Source of the DNA: Rhododendron vialii
Taxonomy: Eukaryota > Streptophyta > Magnoliopsida > Ericales > Ericaceae
Direction: 5' to 3'
Assembly: GCF_030253575.1 (NCBI RefSeq)
Contig: NC_080560.1
Span: forward strand, 8,738,501-8,802,500
Length of the DNA: 64,000 nucleotides
The notes under the pieces were generated by a model. The model did not search any database, was not told where the DNA came from, and saw only the letters and a list, made by a program, of their open reading frames with translations. Made by a program: the position numbers and the translations under genes. Of this stretch, positions 1-11,196 are shown piece after piece (positions within the stretch are counted from its first letter, which is position 1; each line of letters begins with the position of its first letter).

Positions 1-1440
1 AAATTTTAGAATCGATTATCTTACCAGCAACTCTTGAAATCATTTCACCCTCTTGGGTAAATGAGTGAAACAATGTCTTTGTCTACCACCTACAGAGAGA
101 TATTACATTGTCAAATCAGTGCCCAATTGTGTGGTTGATGAGACTTGAAAGTCTCTCGGTTTCTATGTGCCTGCCCAATGGTGACCTCTATTCCAACTTT
201 TCCATCACATCTGTGAAGCGCAACGTCTGAAGTTCCAAGGGCACCTTTGTTTGTCACATGAATGAGGGTGATGGGCATATAAAAGTTTCATGTGGATTGT
301 TTATTCCCGGGGTTGCATAATAATTGATAATGGAATAGTGTGGCATGGTTGGATGTTGTTGAAGGAATTCCTTCGTTATGTATTTGTCGTCTTATTCTTT
401 TTCTACGAATCTATTTTGTTTATGTACCCGTTGATGTTCGATCAAAGCCAATTCTCATGTGAAAGACCAAAACTCGATGAGATGTACAGAAGTCGAAATT
501 GGACTGGACTGACCCATAATAAAACTGGACCAGAGATCGGTCCTCTGCACGTATCTCGAGAATAAATCATGTTGTTACCTCTTTATCTTGTTGGACCACC
601 ATACGTGTCCTAGAAGTGTTTTGGACAACCAAACGTGTCCTAGAAAGCTAGATCTAACGAACGAATGGCTGAGTGAGAACTTGTACTTGTGGATTTCCCT
701 CCACCCATTACGTGGGCATTCATAAAGGCCAGAGTCCCATAAACAATGGTTTCTTTCCCCCCTAGTCTTCAGACGTGTGATCGAAAAAGCATTATCTTGG
801 GGGTGTAGTGCTGTTTATGCATGTGGCACTCACACTCAATCACTCACTTAGGCCTCGTTCTGCCAAAAGAAATAATTATTTATTTATTTAATTAAAAATG
901 ATGTATTATGAGAGAATGATCTGTCTTGTAAAACATAAAATAAATTATCCAATGAAGACGTTATCATTCACTTTTATTGCGTGATTGAGAGATAATAAAT
1001 AAATGACCCACAAAGTGTGGTGTCGATCTGAATGATAGTTCGAGAGTACCCCATAATCGGCCTTACTTGGGCGGTTGAATCGAAGAGATTATTCCACGTT
1101 TGCGGGTAAACGTCACCACATCCCCCAGAGCCACACGATACCGTCGCATTAGAAGGTAGGCCCAACTCTATGCTCTTGAGTTTGTGCAAGCTGGCATTGC
1201 ACGAATTAAACGTGCATGGTTCATTTTCCAGTGGGCATACGCAGTTGCACGTGTCAAGCGAGTTGCGAAACAAGAAGAAGTAGATTTACCGCTCCCACGT
1301 GTTGGCAGAACAACCGAACTTTAAGTGTGTGGTGCTGTTTTTTGAGCGGTCACAGTGTTAAACCTGCTTCTAGTAGTAGTCTTGTAAACCACACGATTGT
1401 GCGAGAAAGGCTAGCTATATTCTGCTCATCATTTGGTTTG
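1..1440. other. Intergenic, no gene recognised
   Basis: No frame here shows a recognisable protein family or a plausible exon chain. The ORF at 290-565 and the overlapping opposite-strand ORFs near 974-1569 have no family resemblance I know and no splice context. The only structured piece is a partial MITE end near 848. Confidence 0.6.
848..990. repeat. Half of a Tourist-like MITE (relic)
   Basis: TTA followed by GGCCTCGTTCTGCC at about 848 resembles the ends of the two MITEs in the introns of the DUF1218 gene (49218-49373, 50094-50252), and the inner part shares the ATGATGTATTATGAGAGAATGA type sequence in inverse orientation. I could not find the matching right end, so this is probably a truncated copy. 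Confidence 0.35.
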
Positions 1441-1795
1441 GTGGAAACTAGGCATGTGCAAAAAATCCGTCCACTCGCGGACCCGACCCGACACAAAGGG
1501 TTTCGGGCGGAGTCGAACATGTGGCAGATACAGGTTCATTATCTGTTAAAAATTAGATTTCGGTTTTGAGTTCGGATTGGTGCGTTTCTTACCCGACCCG
1601 ACCAAAACCGACCAATTCATAAAGATTAATTCGGATTTTAGTCGGACCCGATCCGACCCGACCAAAAGAACCAGGCTCGCGAACGGTTCTTACCATCTGT
1701 TCGGTTCGGTTTCGGGTCTAAAATGTTGTTAGCCGACCATGTCGGGTTCGGGATAAACCCGACCCACTCAATCCTTGCACACCCCTAGTGGAAAC
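1441..1795. mobile_element. hAT-type MITE with 8-bp target duplication
   Basis: The element spans 1449-1787 (339 bp) and is flanked by the perfect 8-bp direct repeat GTGGAAAC at 1441-1448 and 1788-1795. Its ends are short inverted repeats: TAGGCATGTGCA at the left and, reversed, TAGGGGTGTGCA at the right. The interior is a chain of ACCCGACCCGA-type motifs in both orientations (Pro/Asp-like GC-rich repeats) that could fold back on itself. An 8-bp duplication plus a YAG...CTR-like end is the signature of hAT transposons; no transposase is present, so it is non-autonomous. The superfamily assignment is from general knowledge, while ends and duplication are seen directly. Confidence 0.85.
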
Positions 1796-2349
1796 CAATG
1801 GCTGACTTTCAGAATCTAGAGGGAGTGTGGAGTCTATGATTACACCCAGCGGCCCAAGGGAGGCAGCAACGCTGGCGGCCAGCCACGCCCCCCTCCAACC
1901 TATAAGATGAGGAAAAAGAAAAAGAGAGTGGCATATTCAGCATTCAGCTGTGCTAGAACTTGAACATCGTGAGGGTTTTTCAGAAGAGGTTTGGGATTTG
2001 AGCTTATAGAAAAGCATCGAACACCAGCGTTTTGCTCACCTAACCTGGTGAACAATAGTTTTTTTTTTTTTTTCCCCAATACAAACTGCATTTCTCTGTT
2101 CTCAAAAGAAGGAAAAAGATATTCTACTGCTTATTTAATGGGAAAAAGAAAACACCATAATAATTTAACAAAGATGTGAACCTATGAAAGGACCCTTTTA
2201 CTCTCAATAGATATCTTGGTTTCCATTCAAGTCTTCTTTATAAATTCAGTAGGCAGAAAAGATGCAATACCTACATTAATATCCGAAAAGGAAGAAGAAA
2301 ACCTAGAGACCAGAGAGAGAAACAAACCTAGTGCCAAAATTCTAACAAA
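1796..2349. other. Intergenic, no gene recognised
   Basis: AT-rich sequence with homopolymer tracts near 2058-2074. The two overlapping opposite-strand ORFs at 1900-2179 are created by those A/T runs and look non-coding. Confidence 0.5.
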
Positions 2350-2757
2350 GCTAGTGTAGAGATCCGTAAATTTCTCTTATATAATTGTAATGTTTTATAA
2401 AGGGATAAATGATGGTTTAATGTGGAAATTGAAAAATATGGTTGTGGATTAATGTGCAAAAATTTGAGAAATGTGGGTGTTAGTGCAATGTGATGTATAT
2501 ATGTGTGGTGTGTGTGGCGGGGAATTTATTTCTCATTTCTCCTCTCTATCTCTATCGGCTCTCTCTCCATTTCTCCCTATATCTCTCAAAACTCATCCAA
2601 TCACTCAAAGACCCGTACTAATCAACTCCCAAACCATCTCCTACTTGCATATTGGAGCTCGTATCTCATTGGATAGAGCTCGGTTCGATGTATTTTGCTC
2701 GGTTTGGATTTCGAAAGTTAGGGCTTACTCAACCTCTTCAGGTTCAGCTTGGATACT

Positions 2758-4307
2758 TGCTTGACGATTTTCTAATCCTAAAATAATGGGTTGCCCCAAG
2801 CGTAGGGCGGAGACTGACGTAGCATAATATCCGGTAAGACCGGAGTCGAATCCACAAAGACGGTGATATGTGTTGACTAAAAACTCGGGTTGTTACTAAT
2901 TTAAACGGGCTCTTAGGTAGCCTCCCTTTGTCGTTTTATGAAGAGATTAACTAAAATCTAGAAATTAATTGTATTTTTCAAATAATTAAAAGGAAGGTAC
3001 GGTCGTAGGGAATCCGGCGCTTGCTACCCAATCAGAATCCGCTCGCTTTTCAAAGTTCTAAATAACGATTAAATTTAGGGAGAATTGGAAACCCCGAAGA
3101 ATGCGAATCCTAAGGTTGCCGGTCCCGTACACAGCGGCGAACAGATTTTGGTCCCCCATTCCCGCTCACATGAGCCCTGGCAATGCCTCGGATTCGTCCA
3201 ACGGACGTAGTTTTCACAAACTAAATTATTTAATTAAATTAATGTGCAGAAAAATTGCGAGACAAATTCTAATTGGGTCGCAGTGCGCCTTTACCCAGCG
3301 ATCAAACCTCAGAAAAACTACTCACTCATTATTAAAAACAAAAATTTGCCTTGTTCTCTTCACAATTCAAAAAGAATTTTTCAAAAAATTCCTCCTAAAT
3401 TCTTCCTACTTCAAACATTTCTCTCTCTATCTCTCCTCACTTATTATCCCTATTATTTTTCAAAAAAAAATTCAAACTCCAATCCAAACAATTATAAATT
3501 CTAGAATTAATCATGCTTTTTAAACGAGATAAAATAAATAAATAAATAAACAAAAGATAACAACTAATTGAATACCGACGAACAACTTTAATAGAGAACA
3601 GAAATTAAAATGAATTACTGGAATGCAAGTAATTAAACAAAACTTCAAAAAACTTGAAAGGAATAAAACTGAAAAAAAAATTATTCGAACCAAATTCTCG
3701 ATAGCCCCGTACGTAACTTTTTCCACGGCTAGCAGCCTCCTTCGGTCGCGTGATCCCCAGAAGATATCACGGCAACCCCCGTTCTTTTCTAAATCGGCTG
3801 CCCCGTCCTTTTTTCTCTTTTATCCGTGCGTGAGAATCCAAATCTCCCTGTTACTGTCTAAAACTAACTCCATTATTCTACTGCCTGTCCAAGTCGTGGG
3901 CCAGGCCTAATTGGACTAAGTCAAAATAATATCTAATGAATAGTAGCCCTTTGGCCCACTATAAAAACATGTATAGGTCCACCATTTAAATACAAGTCCA
4001 AGTCCAAGCTTAATTTCTTCTTACAGTGAGAGTACTCTTTGGCTCCATCTCCTTGGTACTCATGCCCGTTAATTTCAGTGCTAATATCTCTCAACTCCAT
4101 ATTGCAATTTAGATCTTCCACTAGATTAAACTCAAACGACCCAACTTCGAACATCATTCAATATTTCAATTTTTGCACTTTTTTGAATCAAACTCTCCAA
4201 ATACCTACAACACAAAAATTAAGCATTAAACTCTGAATAATAAAGTGAATGGGACTTAATAAAGATAAATTAGGGGGGCGCTAATGTGAACATTTACGCC
4301 CCTATCA
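2758..4307 (-). repeat. 3' LTR of the gag-only element
   Basis: This 1550-bp repeat aligns along its length with 7449-8843. It is longer because it carries about 150 bp at 3345-3503 that the other copy lacks, and about 24 bp near 3786 between two CCCCGT repeats. A few other small indels and substitutions separate the copies, so the insertion is not recent. Confidence 0.88.
3345..3503. repeat. MITE-like insertion present in only one LTR
   Basis: This stretch has GCCTTGTTC at its left side, TCCAAACAA near its right side, and a core of CTCTCTCTATCTCTC followed by an ACTTATTATCCC-type motif. The same core and ends occur at 17770-17975, 32716-32862 and 41303-41530. It is absent from the equivalent place in the other LTR (8036). 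It therefore most simply arrived after the retroelement, though loss from the other LTR is possible. Confidence 0.55.
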
Positions 4308-4322
4308 CACTCCCAACTTACA
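4308..4322 (-). other. Polypurine tract of the gag-only element
   Basis: On the minus strand the sequence directly before the 3' LTR is TGTAAGTTGGGAGTG, followed by TGATAGG at the LTR start. A purine-rich TTGGGAGTG in this position is what primes plus-strand DNA synthesis in plant gypsy elements. Confidence 0.65.
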
Positions 4323-6219
4323 CTTTGCTAGTCCCGAGCAAAGAAAATAAAATGCAATTTAAAAAAAATAATTTAAAACTGATAGTTCTTTTAAACCCTC
4401 AGGCTGCCCTGGTAGGACGAATAAAGTCTCGTGAGGGTTTTCAGCAGTGATCACCCATAAAACACTGTGAACCCTTTCACACGGAACCCAAAACTTGTCA
4501 TAAAACTCACTAGTCCATCAAGTAAAGAATGTGCAGTTACCACAAAGATATAAGAAGGCACAAATAGTTCCAAACGCTATCAAGTCAAAAAAATAAACCA
4601 TGGCACTTTTGCTTAGCATGTGCGTGGGACATGGGCCTCAATCAAAAGTGTCCAATAACTAACCGCTCTCTCCAGACCGAGTCTCGACTTCAATTCTCAC
4701 AGTGTCATGTACTCACAACTGAAATCACTCGAAACAATGTGCATAGTATGAACTCTCAAGTGTGCGGTTAGAAGTTATATAAATGAAATCAAAACACTCG
4801 CACACTATGACATGAAAAGAAAGCTTTATAAGGTAAACACACAGTCTCATTAATAGAATACCAAGTATTGGAACTCTCTCTCACATCCATCAATCCACTT
4901 CACATCACCCCTAGGATCAAATAGGATTTTAATTTTGGTTGTAACGTTGGGTAATTGAAAGTGTGTAAATGCTAGGGTAAAACATCACATGTCCGAGAAT
5001 AGGCAAACAACTTGGGGCTAATTTAACAATGCGCGCCCATTTTTTTCACTCTTTTCAACTCCACCTTATCTCCCCTTCTAACCTTTTAATATTTTTCAGC
5101 AATAAAAGTACGATTCCTCCTTTTCATCTATATCGGCGCCCCTTTTATTTTTCTTTCTTTTGTTTTTTTTTTCTATTTTTTTTAAGGAGCACCACCAATT
5201 CAAGCACAAAAGTTCACAATCTATCCAAAAATTACACCTTTATATTTTTGCCTTTCTCCAAACAAAAAATGAAAAGTGGAGCTAACCAAGAAAAGGCTAA
5301 ATATATAATGCTCAAAGTGGCTTGCAAGGGATAAATGTGAAAACAAAGGAACGAACTGACCCAAATATCAAGAAAATGCCTATAATCCTCTCCAAGTGAT
5401 GTAACATCCATATGACGAACCAAAACCCAAGGGATATTGTTATGCATTCAAGTTTCAATACTCAACAATCAAGAATAATGAAACCACAGCAAATAGATTA
5501 TTTCCATGACAAACTAAGAGTTAAAGTGACACCACTCCAATAAAAGATAGGGCCCAAAAGCTCACTAGGGCATAAGTCTCCACTAATCTAACCATCAAAA
5601 TTGGTTAAGTCACAACTCACAAGTGGTCAAGGCCTAAATAAACGTGACGTGCAATAGTGCTATACAAGAGTGCCATGATCAACTTCTTAAGACAAGCTAG
5701 CAAGTAGAACTACCAAGCCAAAAACAGATATCACTATGGTAGGCAACACACCTCAACTCAATTATCCAACAAATAATCACAAGAAGTGCTAAATTGCATG
5801 CGAAATGAAAATTTTTCATTTTTTTTTTTTGGATTTTAAGACTCTAAGAGTGAAAAACTTACCAAAGTAATCCCTCCCCCCAACTTAAACCATTCGATGT
5901 CCTCATTGAATACAAAAGAATAAAAATATAGGACATAAAAGAAAAAGAAAGGAAATGTATCACCTCGGAACGAAGAACTACGCAAGAAATAACATAATGG
6001 GAAGAAGACCCAAAAACTTGAACGAAGCATCCTGCAATGTTAGTCCTCAAAAAAATAAAATAAAATAAAATAAAAGTAACTAATCTAAGAAAGAGAAAAG
6101 AAAAAAAAAATTTATACAAAAAAGTTAATGACATTCACTCCCATCACGTGAAATCCAACCATTCATCACACTACGAAGAATAATCAAAATCAACATCTCA
6201 ACCCACTTCAAGCACTCCG
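4323..6219 (-). other. Non-coding internal region of the gag-only element
   Basis: Roughly 1.9 kb between gag and the polypurine tract holds no frame with pol motifs on either strand. The ORFs at 5029-5334, 5836-6030 and 5859-6134 are short, compositionally biased and show no family match. The element has therefore lost, or never had, pol. Confidence 0.6.
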
Positions 6220-7341
6220 TTAAAAATTGTATGCGACCATGCCACAAACCAAATACTTAGAATATCTTAATGGCCTTAACCGCGTTTGAAATTTAAATTC
6301 CACCAATTGCATATTCCGAACCAAATTAACTTTCAAGTTGTTGATGAGTGTCAGAAAAAATGAATGGTAAACCATATTAAAATTATCAACACCAAGAAAG
6401 TCAATTTGTTCTAACGTGATAATCTCTTGCAATGGTGGATGTTCAATCGGAGTGATGACATCAATATCTATGGCTGAGGCTATTTGATCATCAAGAACAA
6501 GTGGACTTTGCACAATTATTGGCAATGACTCCTCAGGAGTCGCGTCATGAAAATCCATCTCAAGTGTACTAGAATGCTGTTGCACTTCAGGTGAACTAAC
6601 TATTTCGTTAGTTACAAGTGACTCTGTTGTTTCATCTTCCAATACACAAGAATTAATCACTTGAAAATTTTCAACTTGATTGCAAGAAAGAGAATCAGCT
6701 AATTGATCAAAATAAGGTGGCTCTATTTCCTCTTTTTCCCTCCCATCAGAACTGGTATCCTCAGAACTTTCAGTCAACTCACAAAATTGAAGCTTTTGGG
6801 TTAATTCATCTAAGAAATCCCAAGCGTCTTCAGGGGTTTTATCCAGGAATTCGTCAGTGGACATAAAATCCACCTCGCATGGCTTAAGGTTTAAACCACG
6901 GTAAAAGATAACCAGAAGACTGCCAAGCTCACAATTAAAACTCGACCAAGAGAATACAATAAATTTAAATCGCTCCCAACACTGTGACAAAGAGTCATCA
7001 TCATGTTGAGAGAAATCTGATAGTTCTTGTAAAAGCATATGAGTCTCATATGAGGGATTGAAATGATTGAAAAATTGTATTACAATCTCACCCCATGTCA
7101 ATCTTGGACTCAATAAATTAAACTAATCTAAAGCACTATCATGCAAAGAAGTTGGGAATACATGTAAAAGAGCCACTTTATCGCTAGCAAAAACCTCCTC
7201 AAGTTTATGAACATGCGAAAAATGATTTTCTGATGCAAAATCATAAAATATAGGAAGCGACACTGAACAATCAAATTGTTTTGCATAACCTCCATAGCAC
7301 CTTGCAAAATGGGTCTTTTTTTTTTTTTTGCTTTTCAACAA
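6220..7341 (-). pseudogene. gag: gag-like gene with an in-frame stop
   Basis: The frame runs from about 7341 down to 6220. The segment reading SPRLTWGEIVIQFFNHFNPS and the following 'LSQCWERFKFIVFS', 'IFYRGLNLKP' and 'DEFLDKTPEDAWDFLDELTQ' pieces match the retrotransposon gag (capsid-type) domain of Athila/Tat gypsy elements. Upstream, the ASENHFSHVHKLEEVFAS and HVFPTSLHDSALD pieces are the N-terminal half of the same domain. The two halves are in one frame and are separated only by TAG at 7125-7123, at a place where the family normally has Trp (a TGG to TAG change would explain it). The C-terminal part (about residues 150-290) is acidic and not recognisable. No zinc knuckle is seen. Confidence 0.75.
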
Positions 7342-7426
7342 TTTAAAAAAAAATTAAAAAATAAAGAACTAAAAAGAAAACAAATTAAAAAAAAATAACT
7401 ATCCGAATTCTTAACACACGTTACCG

Positions 7427-7444
7427 TCCCCGGCAACGACGCCA
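7427..7444 (-). other. Primer-binding site (tRNA-Asp type)
   Basis: On the minus strand, four T residues after the 5' LTR, the sequence is TGGCGTCGTTGCCGGGGA. It complements the 3' end of plant tRNA-Asp (ending CCCCGGCAACGGCGCCA) with one mismatch. Athila/Calypso-type gypsy elements are known to use this tRNA. The site fixes the element's orientation as minus. Confidence 0.85.
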
Positions 7445-7448
7445 AAAA

Positions 7449-8843
7449 TGCTGGACGATTTCCTAATCTTAAAATAATGGGTTGCCCCAAGCGTAGGGCG
7501 GAGACCGATGTTGCATAATATCCGGTAAGACCGGAGTCGAATCCACAGAGACGGTGATGTGTGCTGACTAAAAACTCGAGTTGTTACTAATTTAAACGGG
7601 CTCTTAGGTAGCCACCCTTTGTCGTTTTATGAAGAGATTAACTAAAATCTAGAAATTAATTGTATTTTTCAAATAATTAAAAGGAAGGTACGGTTGTAGG
7701 AATCCGGCGCTTGCTACCCAATCAGAATCCGCTCGCTTTTCAAAGTTTTAAACAACGATTAAATTTAGGGAGAATTGAAAACCCCGAAGAATGCGAATCC
7801 TAAGGTTGCCGGTCCCGTACACGCGGCGAACAGATTTTGGTCCCCCATTCCCGCTCACATGAGCCCTGGTAATGACTCGGATTCGTCCAACGGACGTAGT
7901 TTTCACCAACTAAATTATTTAATTAAATTAATGTGCAAAAAAATTGCGAGACAAATTTTAATTGGGTCGCAGTGCGTCTTTACCCAGCGACCAAACCTCA
8001 GAAAAATTACTCACTCATTATTAAAAACAAAAAGAATAAAATTCTAGAATTAGTCATGCTTTTTAAACGAGATAAAATAAATAAATAAATAAACAAAAGA
8101 TAACAACTAATTGAATATCGACGAACAATTTTAATAGAGAACAGAAATTAAAATGAATTACTGAAATGCAAGTAATTAAACAAAACTTCAAAATACTTGA
8201 AAGGAATAAAACTGGAAAGAAAAATTATCTGAACCAAATTCTCGGTAGCCCCGTACGTAACTTTTTCCACGGCCAGCAGCCTCCTTCGATCGCGTGATCC
8301 CCAGAAGATATCACGGCAACCCCCGTCCTTTTTTCTCTTTTATCCGTGCGTGGGAATCTAGATCTCCCTGTTGCTGTCTAAAACTAACCCTATTATTCTA
8401 CTACCTGTCCAAGTCGTGGGCCAGGCCTAATTGGACTAAGTCAAAATAATATCTAATGAATAGTAGCCCTTTGGCCCACTATAAAAACATATATAACTTC
8501 TAACCATGTGCCCACCATTTAAATACACGTCCAAGTCCAAGTTTTAATTTCTTCTTACAGTGAGAGTCTAACTCTTTGGCTCCATCTCCTTGGTACTCAT
8601 GCCTGTTAATTTCAGTGCTAATATCTCTCAACTCCATATTGCAATTTAGATCTTCCACTAGATTAAACTCAAACGACCCAACTTCGAACACCATTCAATA
8701 TTCTAATTTTTGCACTTTTTTGAATCAAACTCTCCAAATACTTACAGCACAAAAATTAAGCATTAAACTCTGAATAATAAAATAAATGGGACTTAATAAA
8801 GATAAATTAGGGGGCGCTAATGTGAATATTTACGCGCCTATCA
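7449..8843 (-). repeat. 5' LTR of the gag-only element
   Basis: This 1395-bp direct repeat of 2758-4307 starts TGCTGGACGATTT and ends GCGCCTATCA as read on the plus strand. In element orientation it is the upstream LTR, because the primer-binding site abuts it. Confidence 0.88.
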
Positions 8844-8980
8844 ATACTCGAGGTAGAGAATTTTACCTCTCTTTGTATGTTGTATGGGTGATTTTGTGTC
8901 TTATTTGAGTTTGTATTGGTTGTGATTGAAAATGAATCAAAATCTATCAATTGTGTAAAATCGCCTAAAAATTCAATCTC

Positions 8981-9132
8981 TTACTGGTAGGACTTATCAC
9001 CTACCGGTAGGTCTTCTGAAAAATTGTCTCGTGCAAAACGTTGGCTCTACTGTCTTCATTTTGTACCGGTAGGTCTTCCAAAAAATTTTCTTTCTCTACC
9101 GGTAGACCTTGTTCACCTACCGGTAGGTCTTC
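8981..9132. repeat. Cluster of palindromic TACCGGTAG motifs
   Basis: Five spaced copies of a 14-bp motif centred on the palindrome CTACCGGTAG, mostly followed by GTCTT, lie at about 8982, 9001, 9063, 9096 and 9117 (the first has TACTGGTAG). They fall inside the right part of the Tekay-like solo LTR. Function unknown. Confidence 0.6.
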
Positions 9133-10252
9133 AGTCCTGCAACCATTTTTCCTAAATCTTGTAAATTACTTTTTGGAGCCTTTCATCGACTCTAATGAGT
9201 TTGTTTATGCATTTTTTCAAGTGTTTGGAGAACATTATTTGTTTCATACTTAGAATGATATCCGGGGGATTTGAATGAGTACGTTGAGTTATAAAGTGAG
9301 AAATGTAAGTGATTACACGTTGAAATATGAACGATACACTTGAGCATATGAATGATGCGCAAACACTCGGGGCCCATCGACGGGTGGGTGCTTGACAAGG
9401 GGTATCGGAGTCTCTTAATCAACTCGGCAGGAGCTAAGACTCACATTGATAGTACTCAAGGCCTAACCTACAAGGTGGGTCGGGTCCCTTAATTGACCCG
9501 ACAACAGCTTCGGCTCAGACACGTAAAGGACAAGAGATGTTGAAACACGAACTGAATAAATATGACTTATGAGTATGTTGGGAAGGTGGATTTGAGATAA
9601 ATGGACACTCTGATCATGATAATTATGCTTACTTCCATTGTCATTTGGTTTCTATCATTTGTTCTTCTGTATTGCTCATTTGCATATAGAATTTGTGTAG
9701 ATTTTCTACTGGGCTAGTGTAGCTCAAATCTTACATCACTTTTAGGTGTTAACCTGGGACAGTAGCTTGCATGCCTGAAGTGCTTGGATTGTGGACATTT
9801 CTTTTGAAAGCTAACCAAAAGAGTTACTTATTCATCTTTGTAAATTTCTTTTGAAAGATACATTTGCAACTTAAGTTATAATTCTTTTGACTAAGGAATA
9901 TTTGTAAATTCTTTTAACTTTCTTATGTCAATTTGGGACTAGAAGCAAATGATGTAATATTTTGGAATCTAATGGACTTGGAAGTATGATTATGGAAATG
10001 AAAATACTATAATCTTTTGGGTATTGTCCAGAATATTGCGAGATCTTATTTGTGAAAATCTTTTATATTTATGTTAAAAATCAAAGGCATGACAGCTAGT
10101 GCATAAACTGAGGGTTATATATCTCTAGAAAAACAAGTCACATGACTCTCGGACAAGGAGTTCCCTCCGCGGGAACATCCACAATAGATACAATGTGTTG
10201 TCCATGACGCATGTATTTCCATCTTGTACCTACAGCGGCATAACATTCAGCA

Positions 10253-10486
10253 CCGAGTCGCTGAGATCCCGTTTGACCCCAATCCGGACAGGGGCCTGTC
10301 CGACCCTCTTTCGGCTGTTGATCTCGCAAATTAACGGCTGAGATGTGCCGAGCATTTTTTGCTCCAAAACAACGTCGTTTTGGCTCGGCATATCTTAGCC
10401 GTTGATTTGTAAGACCAACGGCTGAGAGGGGTAGAACAGGCCCCCTGTCTGGATTGAGGTCGGACAGGGGATCCGGCTTCCGAGTC
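10253..10486. mobile_element. Foldback MITE, about 220 bp
   Basis: The left arm (from about 10260) and the reverse complement of the right arm (to about 10479) match over nearly the whole element: GATCCC, then CCAATCCGGACAGGGG versus TCAATCCAGACAGGGG, then the AACGGCTGAGATGTGCCGAG block versus AACGGCTAAGATATGCCGAG. The centre is a short loop near GCTCCAAAACAACG. The 7-bp direct repeat CCGAGTC at 10253-10259 and 10480-10486 is a possible target duplication. There is no coding sequence, and the short opposite-strand ORFs here are shadows of the hairpin. Confidence 0.72.
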
Positions 10487-10658
10487 CAATTCGTTTCATG
10501 TACTGAACTTGTCCTAAGGCATAAGATGGAAGGTATATCATCGATGATGACGACACAGGCAAGGGCGAAGGGACACGGTCGAAAGCGAGGTCAAGTGTAT
10601 TCACTTCCGATATTTGACCCTACATAAATAAAAAAAACAGCGGTGTTACAGTTCCCGA

Positions 10659-10920
10659 CCGGAAAGGGATACCGATCGGTTCCCAACGGCGCACCAGGCC
10701 CACTCTGGCCATCGGACGGCCGATCCGAGCCGTCCAAAAATTCTATAAAAAAAAATGAGTGGGCTTGCGCGAGAATCAATGGCACCTACACACATCGGAT
10801 GCTATTGATTCTTGCGTGGGCCCACTCGTTTTTTTTTTTTTAGAATTTTTGGACGGCTCGGATTGGCCGTCTAGTGGCCGGAGTGGGCCCGGCGCGCCGT
10901 CGGGAACCGTAGACTTTCCG
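10659..10920. mobile_element. Foldback MITE, about 260 bp
   Basis: Long inverted arms: left GGTTCCCAACGGCGC...GGCCCACTCTGGCC... GAGCCGTCCAAAAATTCTA, and the reverse complement of the right arm reads GGTTCCCGACGGCGC...GGCCCACTCCGGCC...GAGCCGTCCAAAAATTCTA. The arms extend inward to a GAATCAAT pair around a loop of about 35 bp. I saw no clear target duplication. It is distinct from the neighbouring element at 10260-10479 but of similar architecture. Confidence 0.72.
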
Positions 10921-11196
10921 ATAAAACAATTGCAAACCAGACATGCCTTCTATGTATTTGAGCCCGCTGACCACATATGAGCCTTGGACACAGGATTGGT
11001 TTTTCCAAGCACTTAGAACAGAAACGTCACGTATGTTACATGAAATCAACAGCACACAAATGCGTATCAGTTCCTAAACATCGATTTTTCAGCTAATCAA
11101 GTTTTCCCATCTTCAAGAAACCCAATACAGAGACAATGCAACAAATAAACAATCTTGTGGCATAGGAAAAGTGCACCAACCATTTCCTACTCCCAC

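Larger units (their letters stand above)
2758..8843 (-). mobile_element. Non-autonomous gag-only LTR retrotransposon (TR-GAG-like)
   Basis: A 6086-bp element lies between the 5-bp duplication ATACT (2753-2757 and 8844-8848). It has two long direct repeats (2758-4307 and 7449-8843), each with TG...CA ends. On the minus strand the order is 5' LTR (7449-8843), a primer-binding site complementary to the tRNA-Asp 3' end (7427-7444), a gag-like reading frame (7341-6220), about 1.9 kb without coding sequence, a purine tract (4322-4308), and the 3' LTR. No protease, reverse transcriptase, RNase H or integrase motif is visible, so it needs a helper element. Plant elements with only gag between LTRs have been called TR-GAG. 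The gag and the tRNA-Asp primer site suggest an Athila/Tat-type helper. It sits inside a Tekay-like solo LTR. Confidence 0.85.
2350..10099 (+). mobile_element. Solo LTR, Tekay/Del-like, interrupted by a nested element
   Basis: Direct 5-bp repeats GCTAG at 2350-2354 and 10095-10099 bracket a sequence beginning TGTAGAGATCC (2355) and ending GGCATGACA (10094), i.e. TG...CA termini. The near-palindromic ends resemble the TGTCACGACC...GGTCGTGACA termini known from Tekay/Del chromovirus LTRs after C-to-T decay. The LTR is split by a 6.1-kb element with its own ATACT duplication; its two parts are 2355-2757 and 8849-10094, about 1.65 kb in all. A pyrimidine-rich stretch lies near the start (2540-2600) and an 'ACTGGGCTAGTGTAGCTCA' motif (9708-9726) near the end, both typical of this LTR type. 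No internal coding region or second LTR of this family is visible, so it is a solo LTR left by recombination. The family assignment is inference. Confidence 0.72.
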
